Part shown: one piece after another, positions 15,136 to 22,552 of the stretch
Layout of the letters: each line of letters starts with the position of its first letter
How positions within the stretch are numbered: the stretch's first letter is position 1
NCBI RefSeq assembly: GCF_002553505.1
Contig: NZ_PDCP01000058.1
Location: 1-36,791 of the forward strand
Reading direction: 5' to 3'
DNA length: 36,791 nt
Source: Mycolicibacterium agri
GTDB lineage: Bacteria > Actinomycetota > Actinomycetes > Mycobacteriales > Mycobacteriaceae
Notes under the pieces: model-generated
Database searches by the model: none
Told to the model about the DNA's origin: nothing
Seen by the model: the letters and a program-made list of their open reading frames with translations, nothing else
Program-made: the position numbers and the translations under genes

Positions 15136-15915
15136 TCGGTGCGTGAAGTTCGGCGGGCGCTTCTCGGTGAAGGCGTTCATGCCCTCGGTCTGGTCGGCCG
15201 TGGCAAACGCCGAATGGAACAGCCTGCGCTCGTAGAGCAGCCCCTCCGACAGCGACGTCTCGAAGGCCCGATTGACGGCCTCCTTGGCCATCCGGGCGGC
15301 CGACAACGACATGCCCGCGATCGTCTCGGCGACGGTCTTGGCCTCCCGGAGCAACTCGTCGGCGGGCACCACCCGCGACACCAGGCCGCTGCGGTCGGCC
15401 TCCTCCGCGTCGATGGTGCGTCCGGTCAGGATCAGATCCATCGCCTTGGCCTTGCCGACGGCGCGGGTCAACCGTTGCGAGCCGCCCATGCCGGGGAGCA
15501 CTCCGAGCTTGATCTCCGGCTGGCCGAACTTCGCGGTGTCGGCGGCGATCAGCACATCGCACATCATCGCCAGTTCGCAGCCGCCGCCGAGCGCGTAACC
15601 GGCCACCGCGGCGATCAGCGGTGTGCGCACCGCCGCGAGCTTGGACCACTGCGCGAAGAAGTCCTGCTCGAACACGTCGGCGAAGGACAGCTCCGACATC
15701 TCCTTGATGTCGGCGCCGGCAGCGAACGCCTTCTCGTTGCCGGTGATGATGATTGCGCCGATGCCGTTGTCGCTGTCGAATTCGGCTGCGGCCGTTGTAA
15801 CTTCGTGCATCACCTGACTGTTGAGGGCGTTCAGCGCCTTCGGCCGGTTCAGCGTGATGGTGCCGACGCGTCCGTCGCGCTCGACGCGGATGGTTTCGTA
15901 GGTGTTGTCGCTCAC
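15133..15915 (-). CDS. echA8: Enoyl-CoA hydratase EchA8
   Basis: A 260-residue crotonase. Both catalytic glutamates are present, in GGGCELAMMCD and in GQPEIKLGVLPGMGG, with the oxyanion-hole motif AGADIKEM. It hydrates trans-2-enoyl-CoA in beta-oxidation. The GTG at 15915 overlaps the stop of echA9 (GTGA), so the two are translationally coupled. Order echA9-echA8 and the flanking genes match Rv1071c-Rv1070c. The open frame continues upstream but lies within echA9. Confidence 0.93.
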   Translation of the reverse strand: MSDNTYETIRVERDGRVGTITLNRPKALNALNSQVMHEVTTAAAEFDSDNGIGAIIITGNEKAFAAGADIKEMSELSFADVFEQDFFAQWSKLAAVRTPLIAAVAGYALGGGCELAMMCDVLIAADTAKFGQPEIKLGVLPGMGGSQRLTRAVGKAKAMDLILTGRTIDAEEADRSGLVSRVVPADELLREAKTVAETIAGMSLSAARMAKEAVNRAFETSLSEGLLYERRLFHSAFATADQTEGMNAFTEKRPPNFTHR

Positions 15916-16961
15916 GGCGTCTCCTCGGGAAAGGTCAAGTCGGGGTCCTGCGGCGCGAAATACGCCTCGATGTCGTCGGCGGTGACCTCCGCCAGCGATG
16001 CCGGCGACCACTTCGGGTTGCGGTCCTTGTCGATCACCTGCGCGCGGATGCCTTCGACCAGGTCGTGTGAGTTCAGTGAGGCGCACGACGTCCGATACTC
16101 CTGGCGCAGCACGTCTTCCAGGGTGTCAAGCTTGGCGGCGCGCCGCACCGCTTCGAGCGTGACGGAAACCGCGATGGGGGAGCGGGTCATGATGAGGTTC
16201 GCGGCGTCATTCGCGGGGCCTGCGTCGTGTCCGCGCAGCGCGGCGACGATGTCGGAGGCCGTTTCGCCCGCATAACACTCGTCGATCCAGTCGCGCTGGG
16301 CCAGCAGTTCGCCGGCGGGCGCGTCCTCGGCGTAGGCGGACAGCGCGGCGTCGACCCCGTCGGCCAGGATCGCCTGCTTGAATGCGGCGAGCTTGTCGTG
16401 CGGGACGAAATGGTCGGCGAAACCCATTGCGATGGCGTCGCCCGCGCCGAACGGGGCGCCCGTCAGCGCGGCGTGCAGGCCGAGCCGCCCGGGTGCGCGC
16501 GACAGGATGTAGGTGCCGCCGACGTCGGGGATGAAGCCGATTCCGACTTCGGGCATGGCCATTTTCGTGGTGTCGGTGACGACGCGGACGTTGCCGTGTG
16601 CGCTGACGCCGACGCCGCCGCCCATCACGATGCCGTCCATCAATGCGACGTACGGCTTGGGGTAGCGCGCGATCTGCGCGTTCATCAGGTACTCGTCCCA
16701 CCAGAACGAGCTGGCGATGCCGTGATCGCCGCGCGCGCTGTTGTAGACCTCGACGATGTCGCCGCCCGCGCACAGGCCGCGTTCGCCTTCGCCGGACAGC
16801 ACGACGGCCTTGACGGCGTCGTCATCCCGCCATTCGGTCAACGCCCGAGAGATCGCTGAGATCATCGAGTGGGTCAGCGAGTTGATGGCCTTGGGCCTGT
16901 TGAGGCTGATCAGGCCTATTCCACGGTCGACGCTTACTAGGACATCCTCGTTTTCGCCCAC
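15912..16961 (-). CDS. echA9: EchA9, 3-hydroxyisobutyryl-CoA hydrolase-type crotonase
   Basis: A 349-residue crotonase-fold protein with the long C-terminus of the 3-hydroxyisobutyryl-CoA hydrolase branch. Motifs: LCAGGDI (oxyanion hole), GGGVGVSAHG, and MPEVGIGFIPDVGGT with the catalytic Glu and Asp. The reaction would release 3-hydroxyisobutyrate in valine breakdown. The name EchA9 follows its mycobacterial ortholog. The GTG at 16961 gives the family N-terminus GENEDVLVSVDRGIG; no Shine-Dalgarno is present, but TAGATT lies 8 nt upstream. It is coupled to echA8. Confidence 0.9.
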   Translation of the reverse strand: MGENEDVLVSVDRGIGLISLNRPKAINSLTHSMISAISRALTEWRDDDAVKAVVLSGEGERGLCAGGDIVEVYNSARGDHGIASSFWWDEYLMNAQIARYPKPYVALMDGIVMGGGVGVSAHGNVRVVTDTTKMAMPEVGIGFIPDVGGTYILSRAPGRLGLHAALTGAPFGAGDAIAMGFADHFVPHDKLAAFKQAILADGVDAALSAYAEDAPAGELLAQRDWIDECYAGETASDIVAALRGHDAGPANDAANLIMTRSPIAVSVTLEAVRRAAKLDTLEDVLRQEYRTSCASLNSHDLVEGIRAQVIDKDRNPKWSPASLAEVTADDIEAYFAPQDPDLTFPEETP

Positions 16962-16969
16962 GGGTATGC

Positions 16970-16975
16970 AATCTA
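16970..16975 (-). promoter_or_regulatory. Candidate -10 box for echA9
   Basis: TAGATT on the minus strand ends 8 nt before the GTG at 16961 and there is no Shine-Dalgarno, suggesting a leaderless echA9-echA8 message. Confidence 0.4.
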
Positions 16976-17117
16976 GAACGTCACCCTGATACGCCCTGCC
17001 CCGGGTAGAGTTTCCTGTGAAAGACCTGGGAGGGTGTTCGGGAACCGATACCAGGTGGCGGTTCGTTGAGTAAATGTTCGTCATCAGACGGACGACAGCA
17101 CAGGAGAGGATCCGACG

Positions 17118-17966
17118 GTGCGGGAAACCAGCAACCCGGTATTTCGATCCCTGCCCAAGACGCAGGGTGGATATGCGCAATTCGGTACCGGAGCCGCCGG
17201 CTTCGGCGCGCAAGCAGTTCATGCGGACCCCTACACGACGCAGTACCCGGAGCAGACGGGAGTTTCGCGGCCGCTGACGATCGACGACGTCGTCACCAAG
17301 ACCGGCGTCACTCTCGCGGTGCTTTCGGCCGTCGCGGTGGTCTCGTACTTCCTCGTCGCAGGCAATCTCGGGCTGGCCCTGCCGTTCGTCATGGTCGGCG
17401 GGCTCGGCGGCCTGGCGGTGGTGCTGATCGCGACGTTCGGCCGCAAGCAGGACAACCCGGCGGTCGTGCTGACCTATGCGGGCCTCGAGGGCCTGTTCCT
17501 GGGCGCGATCTCGTTCCTGCTGGCCAACATGTACGTGTCCGGCGTGAGTGCAGGCGCGCTGATCGGCCAGGCGATTCTCGCCACCATCGGCGTGTTCATC
17601 GGCATGCTCGTCGTCTACAAGACCGGCGCCATTCGCGTCACCCCGAAGTTCACCCGCATGATCATCGCGGGCATCTTCGGTGTGCTGGTGCTGGCGCTCG
17701 GCAACCTCGTACTGGGGATGTTCGGTGTGGGCGGCGGCGAAGGCCTCGGCCTGCGCGGCAACGGCCCGATCGCGATCATCTTCTCGCTGGTGTGCATCGG
17801 CCTGGCGGCGTTCAGCTTCCTGCTGGACTTCGACGCTGCCGACCAGATGATCCGCGCCGGCGCGCCCGAGAAGGCCGCGTGGGGTATCGCGCTGGGCCTG
17901 ACCGTGACGCTGGTCTGGCTGTACATCGAGATTCTGCGACTGCTCAGCATCTTGCAGAGCGAATAG
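17118..17966 (+). CDS. Bax inhibitor-1 / YccA family membrane protein (Rv1072-like)
   Basis: A 282-residue membrane protein. Residues 1-60 are hydrophilic, followed by seven hydrophobic helices separated by short loops, as in Bax inhibitor-1/TMBIM proteins. The segment AWGIALGLTVTLVWLYIEI-like C-terminal helix and FDAADQMI are typical of the actinobacterial group. Family members in bacteria can be pH-sensitive calcium leak channels; that is not shown here. AGGAGAGG precedes the GTG at 17118. It diverges from echA9 and is closed by a strong intrinsic terminator at 17982-18010. Confidence 0.9.
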   Translation: MRETSNPVFRSLPKTQGGYAQFGTGAAGFGAQAVHADPYTTQYPEQTGVSRPLTIDDVVTKTGVTLAVLSAVAVVSYFLVAGNLGLALPFVMVGGLGGLAVVLIATFGRKQDNPAVVLTYAGLEGLFLGAISFLLANMYVSGVSAGALIGQAILATIGVFIGMLVVYKTGAIRVTPKFTRMIIAGIFGVLVLALGNLVLGMFGVGGGEGLGLRGNGPIAIIFSLVCIGLAAFSFLLDFDAADQMIRAGAPEKAAWGIALGLTVTLVWLYIEILRLLSILQSE

Positions 17967-17981
17967 CGCTTACAGCGAAGG

Positions 17982-18010
17982 AAGCCCCCGGTACGCCGGG
18001 GGCTTTCTCT
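17982..18010 (+). terminator. Rho-independent terminator after the Bax-inhibitor gene
   Basis: An 8-bp perfect GC stem (17984-17991 with 17996-18003), extendable by two A-T pairs, surrounds the loop TACG and is followed by a T-rich TTTCTCT. It starts 16 nt after the stop codon. Confidence 0.9.
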
Positions 18011-18028
18011 ATTGCGCTCTATGGCGGT

Positions 18029-18089
18029 GTTGACTTTGCGCACAGTGCGCGATTCATCCACACATTGCCGCCGTAGACGCAAAGTGAAC
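18029..18089. repeat. Left 61-bp inverted-repeat element (12-37-12)
   Basis: GTTGACTTTGCG (18029-18040) and CGCAAAGTGAAC (18078-18089) are inverted copies with one mismatch and a 37-nt spacer. It stands directly upstream of the AbiEi/DUF559 pseudogene and may have been its operator. A matching element lies at 18983-19043. Confidence 0.65.
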
Positions 18090-18124
18090 GGCCACGCGAC
18101 AGCCCCGCGTGCGAGCGTGTCGCC

Positions 18125-18969
18125 ATGGGGGAGGAATTAGCGCCATTCGTCGGAACTGACGCGGTGGCTTCGGGCCGGCTCAGTCGATATGAGCTGCGGC
18201 GGTACTACCGCCCGATCCTGCCGAACATCTACCTCGACAAGCGAATTGAGCCGTCGCTACAGCAGCGCCCATCTGTGGGCGCGCGGCGAGGCGGTCGTGT
18301 CAGGCTTGGCCGCCTCGGCGCTGTACGGCGCGAAGTGGATCGACGACGATTCACCGGTCGAGCTGATCTGGGCGAAAACTCGGTCGCCTGACGGCGTCAT
18401 CACTCGCAATGAGCTGTTGCTGGACGACGAAATTCAACAGCTGAACGGATTTGTCGTCACGACGCCGGAGCGTACGGCGTTCGACCTGGGGCGTCGCGGA
18501 AGGATCGATGATGCGATCGCTCGTCTGGACGCCCTGGCCAGGGCCACGCAGTTGAAGGTCGCCGCCGTCGAGGACATCGCAGCGCGCCATCCACACACAC
18601 GGGGCCTGCGGCAGCTGGAAGCGGCGCTCGATCTCGTCGACGCGGGCGCCGAGTCGCCGAAGGAAACATGGTTGCGGCTGTTGGTGATTCGCGACGGATA
18701 TCCGCGACCGCAGACGCAGATCCCGGTACGCAGCCCCGACGGCCGTCGCAGGTATTACCTCGACATGGGATGGCCCGACCTGATGCTGGCGATCGAGTAT
18801 GAAGGGGACCACCATCGGACCAGCCGCGAGCTTCGCATACGAGATCATGCGCGCCGAAGACATTCGCGAGGTGGGGTGGTTGGTGATACGTGTTGCCGCG
18901 CGAAACCACCCGACCGAAGTGCTTCGGCGGCTTCGACGGGCATGGGATTTTCGTACGGCGGCCCGCTGA
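18125..18969 (+). pseudogene. AbiEi-like / DUF559 protein gene with two frameshifts (Rv1073-like)
   Basis: Three frames must be joined to recover the protein. Frame one starts at the ATG 18125 and reads through LRRYYRPILPNIYLDK to LQQR at about 18268. Frame two continues AHLWARGEAVVSGLAAS to DHHRTSRE at about 18828. Frame three gives FAYEIMRAEDIREVGW and ends at 18969. The product, near 281 residues, has an AbiEi-antitoxin-like winged-helix start and a C-terminal DUF559/Vsr-like endonuclease fold (DMGWPDLMLAIEYEGD.HH). The breaks look like small deletions (net 2 nt each, modulo 3). Size and position match Rv1073. It is flanked by two related inverted-repeat elements. Unlikely to be functional. 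Confidence 0.75.
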
Positions 18970-18982
18970 CGCGTTGACATTG

Positions 18983-19043
18983 CTTGACATTGCGATCTTG
19001 GAGAACGCTTCTCGAGCTTTTGCGCCAAAAACGCAATGTCAAC
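18983..19043. repeat. Right 61-bp inverted-repeat element (12-37-12)
   Basis: CTTGACATTGCG (18983-18994) and CGCAATGTCAAC (19032-19043) pair over 11 bp with a 37-nt spacer, the same geometry as the left element. Another copy, GTTGACATTGC, directly precedes it (18973-18983). The spacer has two small stems, GAGAA-TTCTC and TTTTG-CAAAA. It separates the pseudogene from convergent fadA3 and may also terminate transcription. Confidence 0.65.
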
Positions 19044-19048
19044 GGAGA

Positions 19049-20266
19049 TCAACTGAGTCGTTCGATGATCATCGCCATGCCCTGGCCGCCGCCCACGCAC
19101 ATGGTCTCCAGGCCGAAGGTCTTGTCGTAGGACGACAGATTATTCAGCAGCGTGGCCGTGATGCGGGCGCCCGTCATGCCGAACGGATGACCCAGCGCGA
19201 TCGCGCCACCTGACACGTTGAGCTTGTCGAGGTCCATGCCCAACTCGCGCGCCGAGCCCAGCACCTGCACCGCGAACGCCTCATTGATCTCGTAGAGGTC
19301 GATGTCATCAATTGTCATGCCCGCGTTGGCCAACGCCTTGCGCGTCGCCTCAATGGGGCCAAGCCCCATGATCTCCGGTGACAGCGCGCTCACGCCCGTC
19401 GCGAGGATGCGCGCCAGCGGTGTCAGCCCCAGCGCCTTGGCCTTGTCGTCGCTCATCACAATCACCGCTGCCGCACCGTCGTTCAGCGGGCAGGCGTTGC
19501 CAGCGGTGACCGTGCCGTTGGGGCGGAAGACGGGCTTGAGCTGGCTGACCTTGTCGTAGGTGGTGCCGGGCCGCGGCCCGTCGTCGGTGCTGACCTGCGA
19601 CCCGTCGGGCAGCGTCACCGGCGTGATCTCGCGGGCGAAGAAGCCGCTCCTGATGGCCTCCTCGGCGCGGTTCTGGCTGCGCACGCCCCAGTGGTCCTGC
19701 TCCTCACGGCTGATACCGGTGTAGAGCGCGACGTTCTCGGCGGTCTGACCCATCGCGATGTAGACATCCGGCAGCGCGCCGTCCTGCCGCGGGTCATGCC
19801 ACTCCTCGGCACCCGCGGCCGCGTCCGCCGACCGCTTCTCGGCGTCGGCGAACAGCGGGTTGTGCGTGTCCGGCCAACCATCGGACGTGCCCTTCGGAAA
19901 CCGCGACACGGTCTCCACACCGGCGGAGATGAACGCGCTGCCCTCACCGGCCTTGATCGCGTGGAACGCCATCCGCGTGGTCTGCAGCGACGACGAGCAG
20001 TACCGGTTCACGGTGGTGCCGGGCAGGAAGTCGTAGCCCAGCTGGACGGCGACGGCGCGGCCGATGTTGAATCCGGCCTCGCCGCCGGGCTGCCCGCAGC
20101 CCATCATCAGGTCGTCGATGTCCTTGGGATCCAGCGCAGGCACCTTGTCCAGGGCGGCGCGCACCATCTGCGCGGCCAGGTCGTCGGGCCGCATGTCGAC
20201 CAGTGATCCCTTGCCTGCTCGGCCGATCGGCGAGCGTGCAGTCGCGACAATGACGGCTTCACTCAT
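19049..20266 (-). CDS. fadA3: Acetyl-CoA acyltransferase FadA3 (thiolase)
   Basis: A 405-residue degradative thiolase. The nucleophile is Cys90 in NRYCSSS; NEAF and GGAIALGHPFGMTGAR contain the active-site His; the second cysteine lies in MCVGGGQGMA. It cleaves 3-ketoacyl-CoA to acetyl-CoA in beta-oxidation. Length and place equal Rv1074c (405 residues as I recall). CCAGGAG precedes the ATG by 5 nt, but it is the 3' arm of a hairpin (20272-20298), so translation may be gated. It converges on the DUF559 pseudogene. Confidence 0.93.
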   Translation of the reverse strand: MSEAVIVATARSPIGRAGKGSLVDMRPDDLAAQMVRAALDKVPALDPKDIDDLMMGCGQPGGEAGFNIGRAVAVQLGYDFLPGTTVNRYCSSSLQTTRMAFHAIKAGEGSAFISAGVETVSRFPKGTSDGWPDTHNPLFADAEKRSADAAAGAEEWHDPRQDGALPDVYIAMGQTAENVALYTGISREEQDHWGVRSQNRAEEAIRSGFFAREITPVTLPDGSQVSTDDGPRPGTTYDKVSQLKPVFRPNGTVTAGNACPLNDGAAAVIVMSDDKAKALGLTPLARILATGVSALSPEIMGLGPIEATRKALANAGMTIDDIDLYEINEAFAVQVLGSARELGMDLDKLNVSGGAIALGHPFGMTGARITATLLNNLSSYDKTFGLETMCVGGGQGMAMIIERLS

Positions 20267-20271
20267 GACAA

Positions 20272-20298
20272 CTCCTGGCGTAGTGGCTTACCCAGGAG
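20272..20298 (-). promoter_or_regulatory. Hairpin able to sequester the fadA3 RBS
   Basis: CTCCTGG (20272-20278) and CCAGGAG (20292-20298) are a perfect 7-bp inverted repeat. In the fadA3 mRNA the arm near the start codon is the Shine-Dalgarno itself, 5 nt before AUG. Folding would hide it. Confidence 0.45.
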
Positions 20299-20314
20299 AA
20301 CTTAACGCCTCACC

Positions 20315-21268
20315 TCAACCGACGATCGGCGCGGGCACCCCGGTCGAACGCCGCCACAACCGACTGACACCGCCGAGTCGCGACAACAGTGAGGCGCCGT
20401 CGCCGCCGCGGGCCTCCAACGGCGAATCCTGCTCGGTGGTAGATGTCAAGTCGCCCAACGCATTACACAGCGCAGGCAGCAGCTGCTTTGCGGCCAACGC
20501 GTACCCGGCCCCCGACGGGTGGAACATGTCGTCGGAGAACAACACCTCCGGCGACTTGCGGAACTGCGGGGCAAGCAGGTCGGCCAGCGGAACCGGGATA
20601 CCGCCCGACGAGCGGACCGCCGACGCCTGTGCGCGGGCCAGCTGCAGCCCGCGGGTGCGAGCCACCGTCCGCAACGGCTGAGGGATCGCGGTGATGACGC
20701 CGAAGTCCGGGCAGGTGCCCACGACGACGACGGCGCCGCTGGCCCGCAGCCGCCGCACCGCCGCGCCCAACCGGCGCGCCGACGGGCCGATGCCGTTGAG
20801 CCTGGTGACGTCGTTGGCGCCGATCATGATCACGGCCGCATCCGGTGGCGGACCCGCCACAAACATGGCGTCGATCTGGCCCGACAGGCCCTTCGACGTG
20901 GCGCCGACGATCGCCTTGGTGCTGAGCCGGATGCGTTTGCCCGACGCCTCGGCCAGGCCGCGGGCCAGCATCACGCCAGGGGTCTCTTCGGCGTTGCGGG
21001 CGCCGTAGCCGGTCGCGGTGGAGTCGCCGAAGATCATCAGATGCAGGTCAAACGGGACTCCGCGGTGCCAGCGCTCGACCGGCCCGCCGCCGGGCGAGTA
21101 GACGCCGTCGGCCCGCGGCGGGATGTCCCACGATTTGGGAATGACGCGTCGGGCCTGGTTAGCCTGCCCGGTCAGGAATGAGCGGGCTCCGACGTAGACG
21201 GAGCTGGATGCGAGCGTGGCCGCTGCCGCCAGAGCAACAGTGGACCTACGCGGTGCGCGGATGCTCAC
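20315..21268 (-). CDS. SGNH/GDSL-family esterase (Rv1075c-like)
   Basis: A 317-residue hydrolase with an N-terminal signal or membrane anchor (8-28). Block I is FGDSTATGYGA with nucleophile Ser83; block III is GANDVTRLN; block V is DDMFHPSGAGY with Asp248 and His251, completing the triad. The M. tuberculosis ortholog Rv1075c has been described as a GDSL esterase; the triad spacing here is the same. Probably attached to or outside the membrane, acting on short-chain esters. The ATG at 21268 precedes the signal directly. It trails fadA3's start region on the same strand (48 nt upstream of it) and diverges from lipU. Confidence 0.88.
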   Translation of the reverse strand: MSIRAPRRSTVALAAAATLASSSVYVGARSFLTGQANQARRVIPKSWDIPPRADGVYSPGGGPVERWHRGVPFDLHLMIFGDSTATGYGARNAEETPGVMLARGLAEASGKRIRLSTKAIVGATSKGLSGQIDAMFVAGPPPDAAVIMIGANDVTRLNGIGPSARRLGAAVRRLRASGAVVVVGTCPDFGVITAIPQPLRTVARTRGLQLARAQASAVRSSGGIPVPLADLLAPQFRKSPEVLFSDDMFHPSGAGYALAAKQLLPALCNALGDLTSTTEQDSPLEARGGDGASLLSRLGGVSRLWRRSTGVPAPIVG

Positions 21269-21333
21269 GAAACCAGTTTATTGATGAAATTCGGGGCTAT
21301 CCGCGTGGCGGGGGTGGATCAGCGGTCACATTG

Positions 21334-21369
21334 CGGTATCAACTCCGGTATCGAAACAGTTTCTTCGAT
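21334..21369. promoter_or_regulatory. Repeats in the divergent Rv1075c-like/lipU promoter region
   Basis: CGGTATC occurs at 21334-21340 and 21346-21352 (12-bp period), and ATCGAA/TTCGAT (21350-21355, 21364-21369) with GAAAC-A-GTTTC form inverted repeats. They lie midway between the two divergent starts. A regulator site is possible; the region is more AT-rich than its surroundings. Confidence 0.35.
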
Positions 21370-21461
21370 TGTTGAACTCTGTGTGAGTGTCAAGCTAAGT
21401 TACCGGGGTTGGCCGAGAATCGCGCCACCCAGGCACTGAAGCGGCGTAGGAAGTGGTGGCG

Positions 21462-22523
21462 ATGACGGCACCCAGTAAAGTTCCCAGCACGCCCCGTGCT
21501 GCGATCAGCGCAGCTAGAGGGCGCAAACCGCGTAAGTTTCCGGTCAGCGACGGCGCGCCGGTAGAGGTCGTCGAGGACGGTCCGTCACTGGGTGGACGGC
21601 TCCTTGCGTTGGCCGCAATGCTGACGATTCGGCCGACTCTAGCTATCGGCAGCCACGCTCCGCGCCTGCCGTGGCCGTTCGGGCTCGTCGACGCCGCCTG
21701 CCGCCTGATCAAGCCCGCGCCCGGCACCGTGCGGGCCACGATCTCCCTGCCGAACTGCAACGCCCAGCTGGTCCGTGCGGCGGGCGTGTTGCCCGCCGAT
21801 GGCAACCGACGCGTCGTCGTCTACATGCACGGCGGCGCGTTTTTAACGTGCGGTGTGAACACCCACGGCCGGCTGGTCGAGGCGTTGTCGAAGTTCGCCG
21901 ACAGCCCGGTGCTGGTCGTCAACTACCGGATGATCCCCAAGCACTCGGTCGGCCAGGCGCTCGACGACTGCTACGACGCCTATCAGTGGCTGCGGCTGCG
22001 GGGTTATGACCCCGATCAGATCGTGCTGGCCGGCGACTCGGCCGGCGGCTACCTCGCGCTCGCGCTGGCCGAGCGGCTGCAGCGGGAGGGTCTTGCGAGC
22101 GAGACGCCCGCGGCCATCGTGACCCTGTCGCCGCTGTTCGAGATCGACAACGAGTCACGCGCCAACCACCCCAACATCCATTCCGATGCGATGTTTCCGC
22201 CGAAGGCCTTTCACGCCCTGGTGGAGCTGGTGGAGGCGGCCGCCGAACGCAACATCGTCGACGGTGAGCCCGAGAAGATCTACGAGCCGCTGGAACACAT
22301 CGAACCCGGCCTGCCCCGCACGCTGATCCACGTGTCGGGCTCGGAGGTTCTGCTCAACGACGCACGCAAGGCCGCCCGCATGCTGGCCGCGGCGGGTGTG
22401 CCGGTCGAGGTCCGGGTATGGCCTGGTCAGATGCACGTGTTCCAGATCGCCGCGCCCGCCGTCAAGGAGGCCACGCGGTCGCTGCGGCAGGTCGGCGACT
22501 ATATCCGCGAGGCCACCTGGTAG
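21462..22523 (+). CDS. lipU: Lipase/esterase LipU (hormone-sensitive lipase family)
   Basis: A 353-residue alpha/beta hydrolase of the HSL family. The oxyanion motif HGGAF follows VVVYM; the nucleophile lies in GDSAGGYLALA; the late histidine is in WPGQMHVFQ; the acid is probably in GSEVLLNDARK. It should cleave short- to medium-chain esters. The ATG at 21462 was chosen; GTG codons at 21453 and 21456 are also in frame and AGGAA lies nearby, so the exact start is uncertain. The N-terminal 60 residues are not a clear signal. It matches Rv1076 by order, though the protein here is longer than I recall. cbs follows after 29 nt. Confidence 0.88.
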   Translation: MTAPSKVPSTPRAAISAARGRKPRKFPVSDGAPVEVVEDGPSLGGRLLALAAMLTIRPTLAIGSHAPRLPWPFGLVDAACRLIKPAPGTVRATISLPNCNAQLVRAAGVLPADGNRRVVVYMHGGAFLTCGVNTHGRLVEALSKFADSPVLVVNYRMIPKHSVGQALDDCYDAYQWLRLRGYDPDQIVLAGDSAGGYLALALAERLQREGLASETPAAIVTLSPLFEIDNESRANHPNIHSDAMFPPKAFHALVELVEAAAERNIVDGEPEKIYEPLEHIEPGLPRTLIHVSGSEVLLNDARKAARMLAAAGVPVEVRVWPGQMHVFQIAAPAVKEATRSLRQVGDYIREATW

Positions 22524-22552
22524 CGCTTTTCGCGGCCTGAGACGATGGACGT

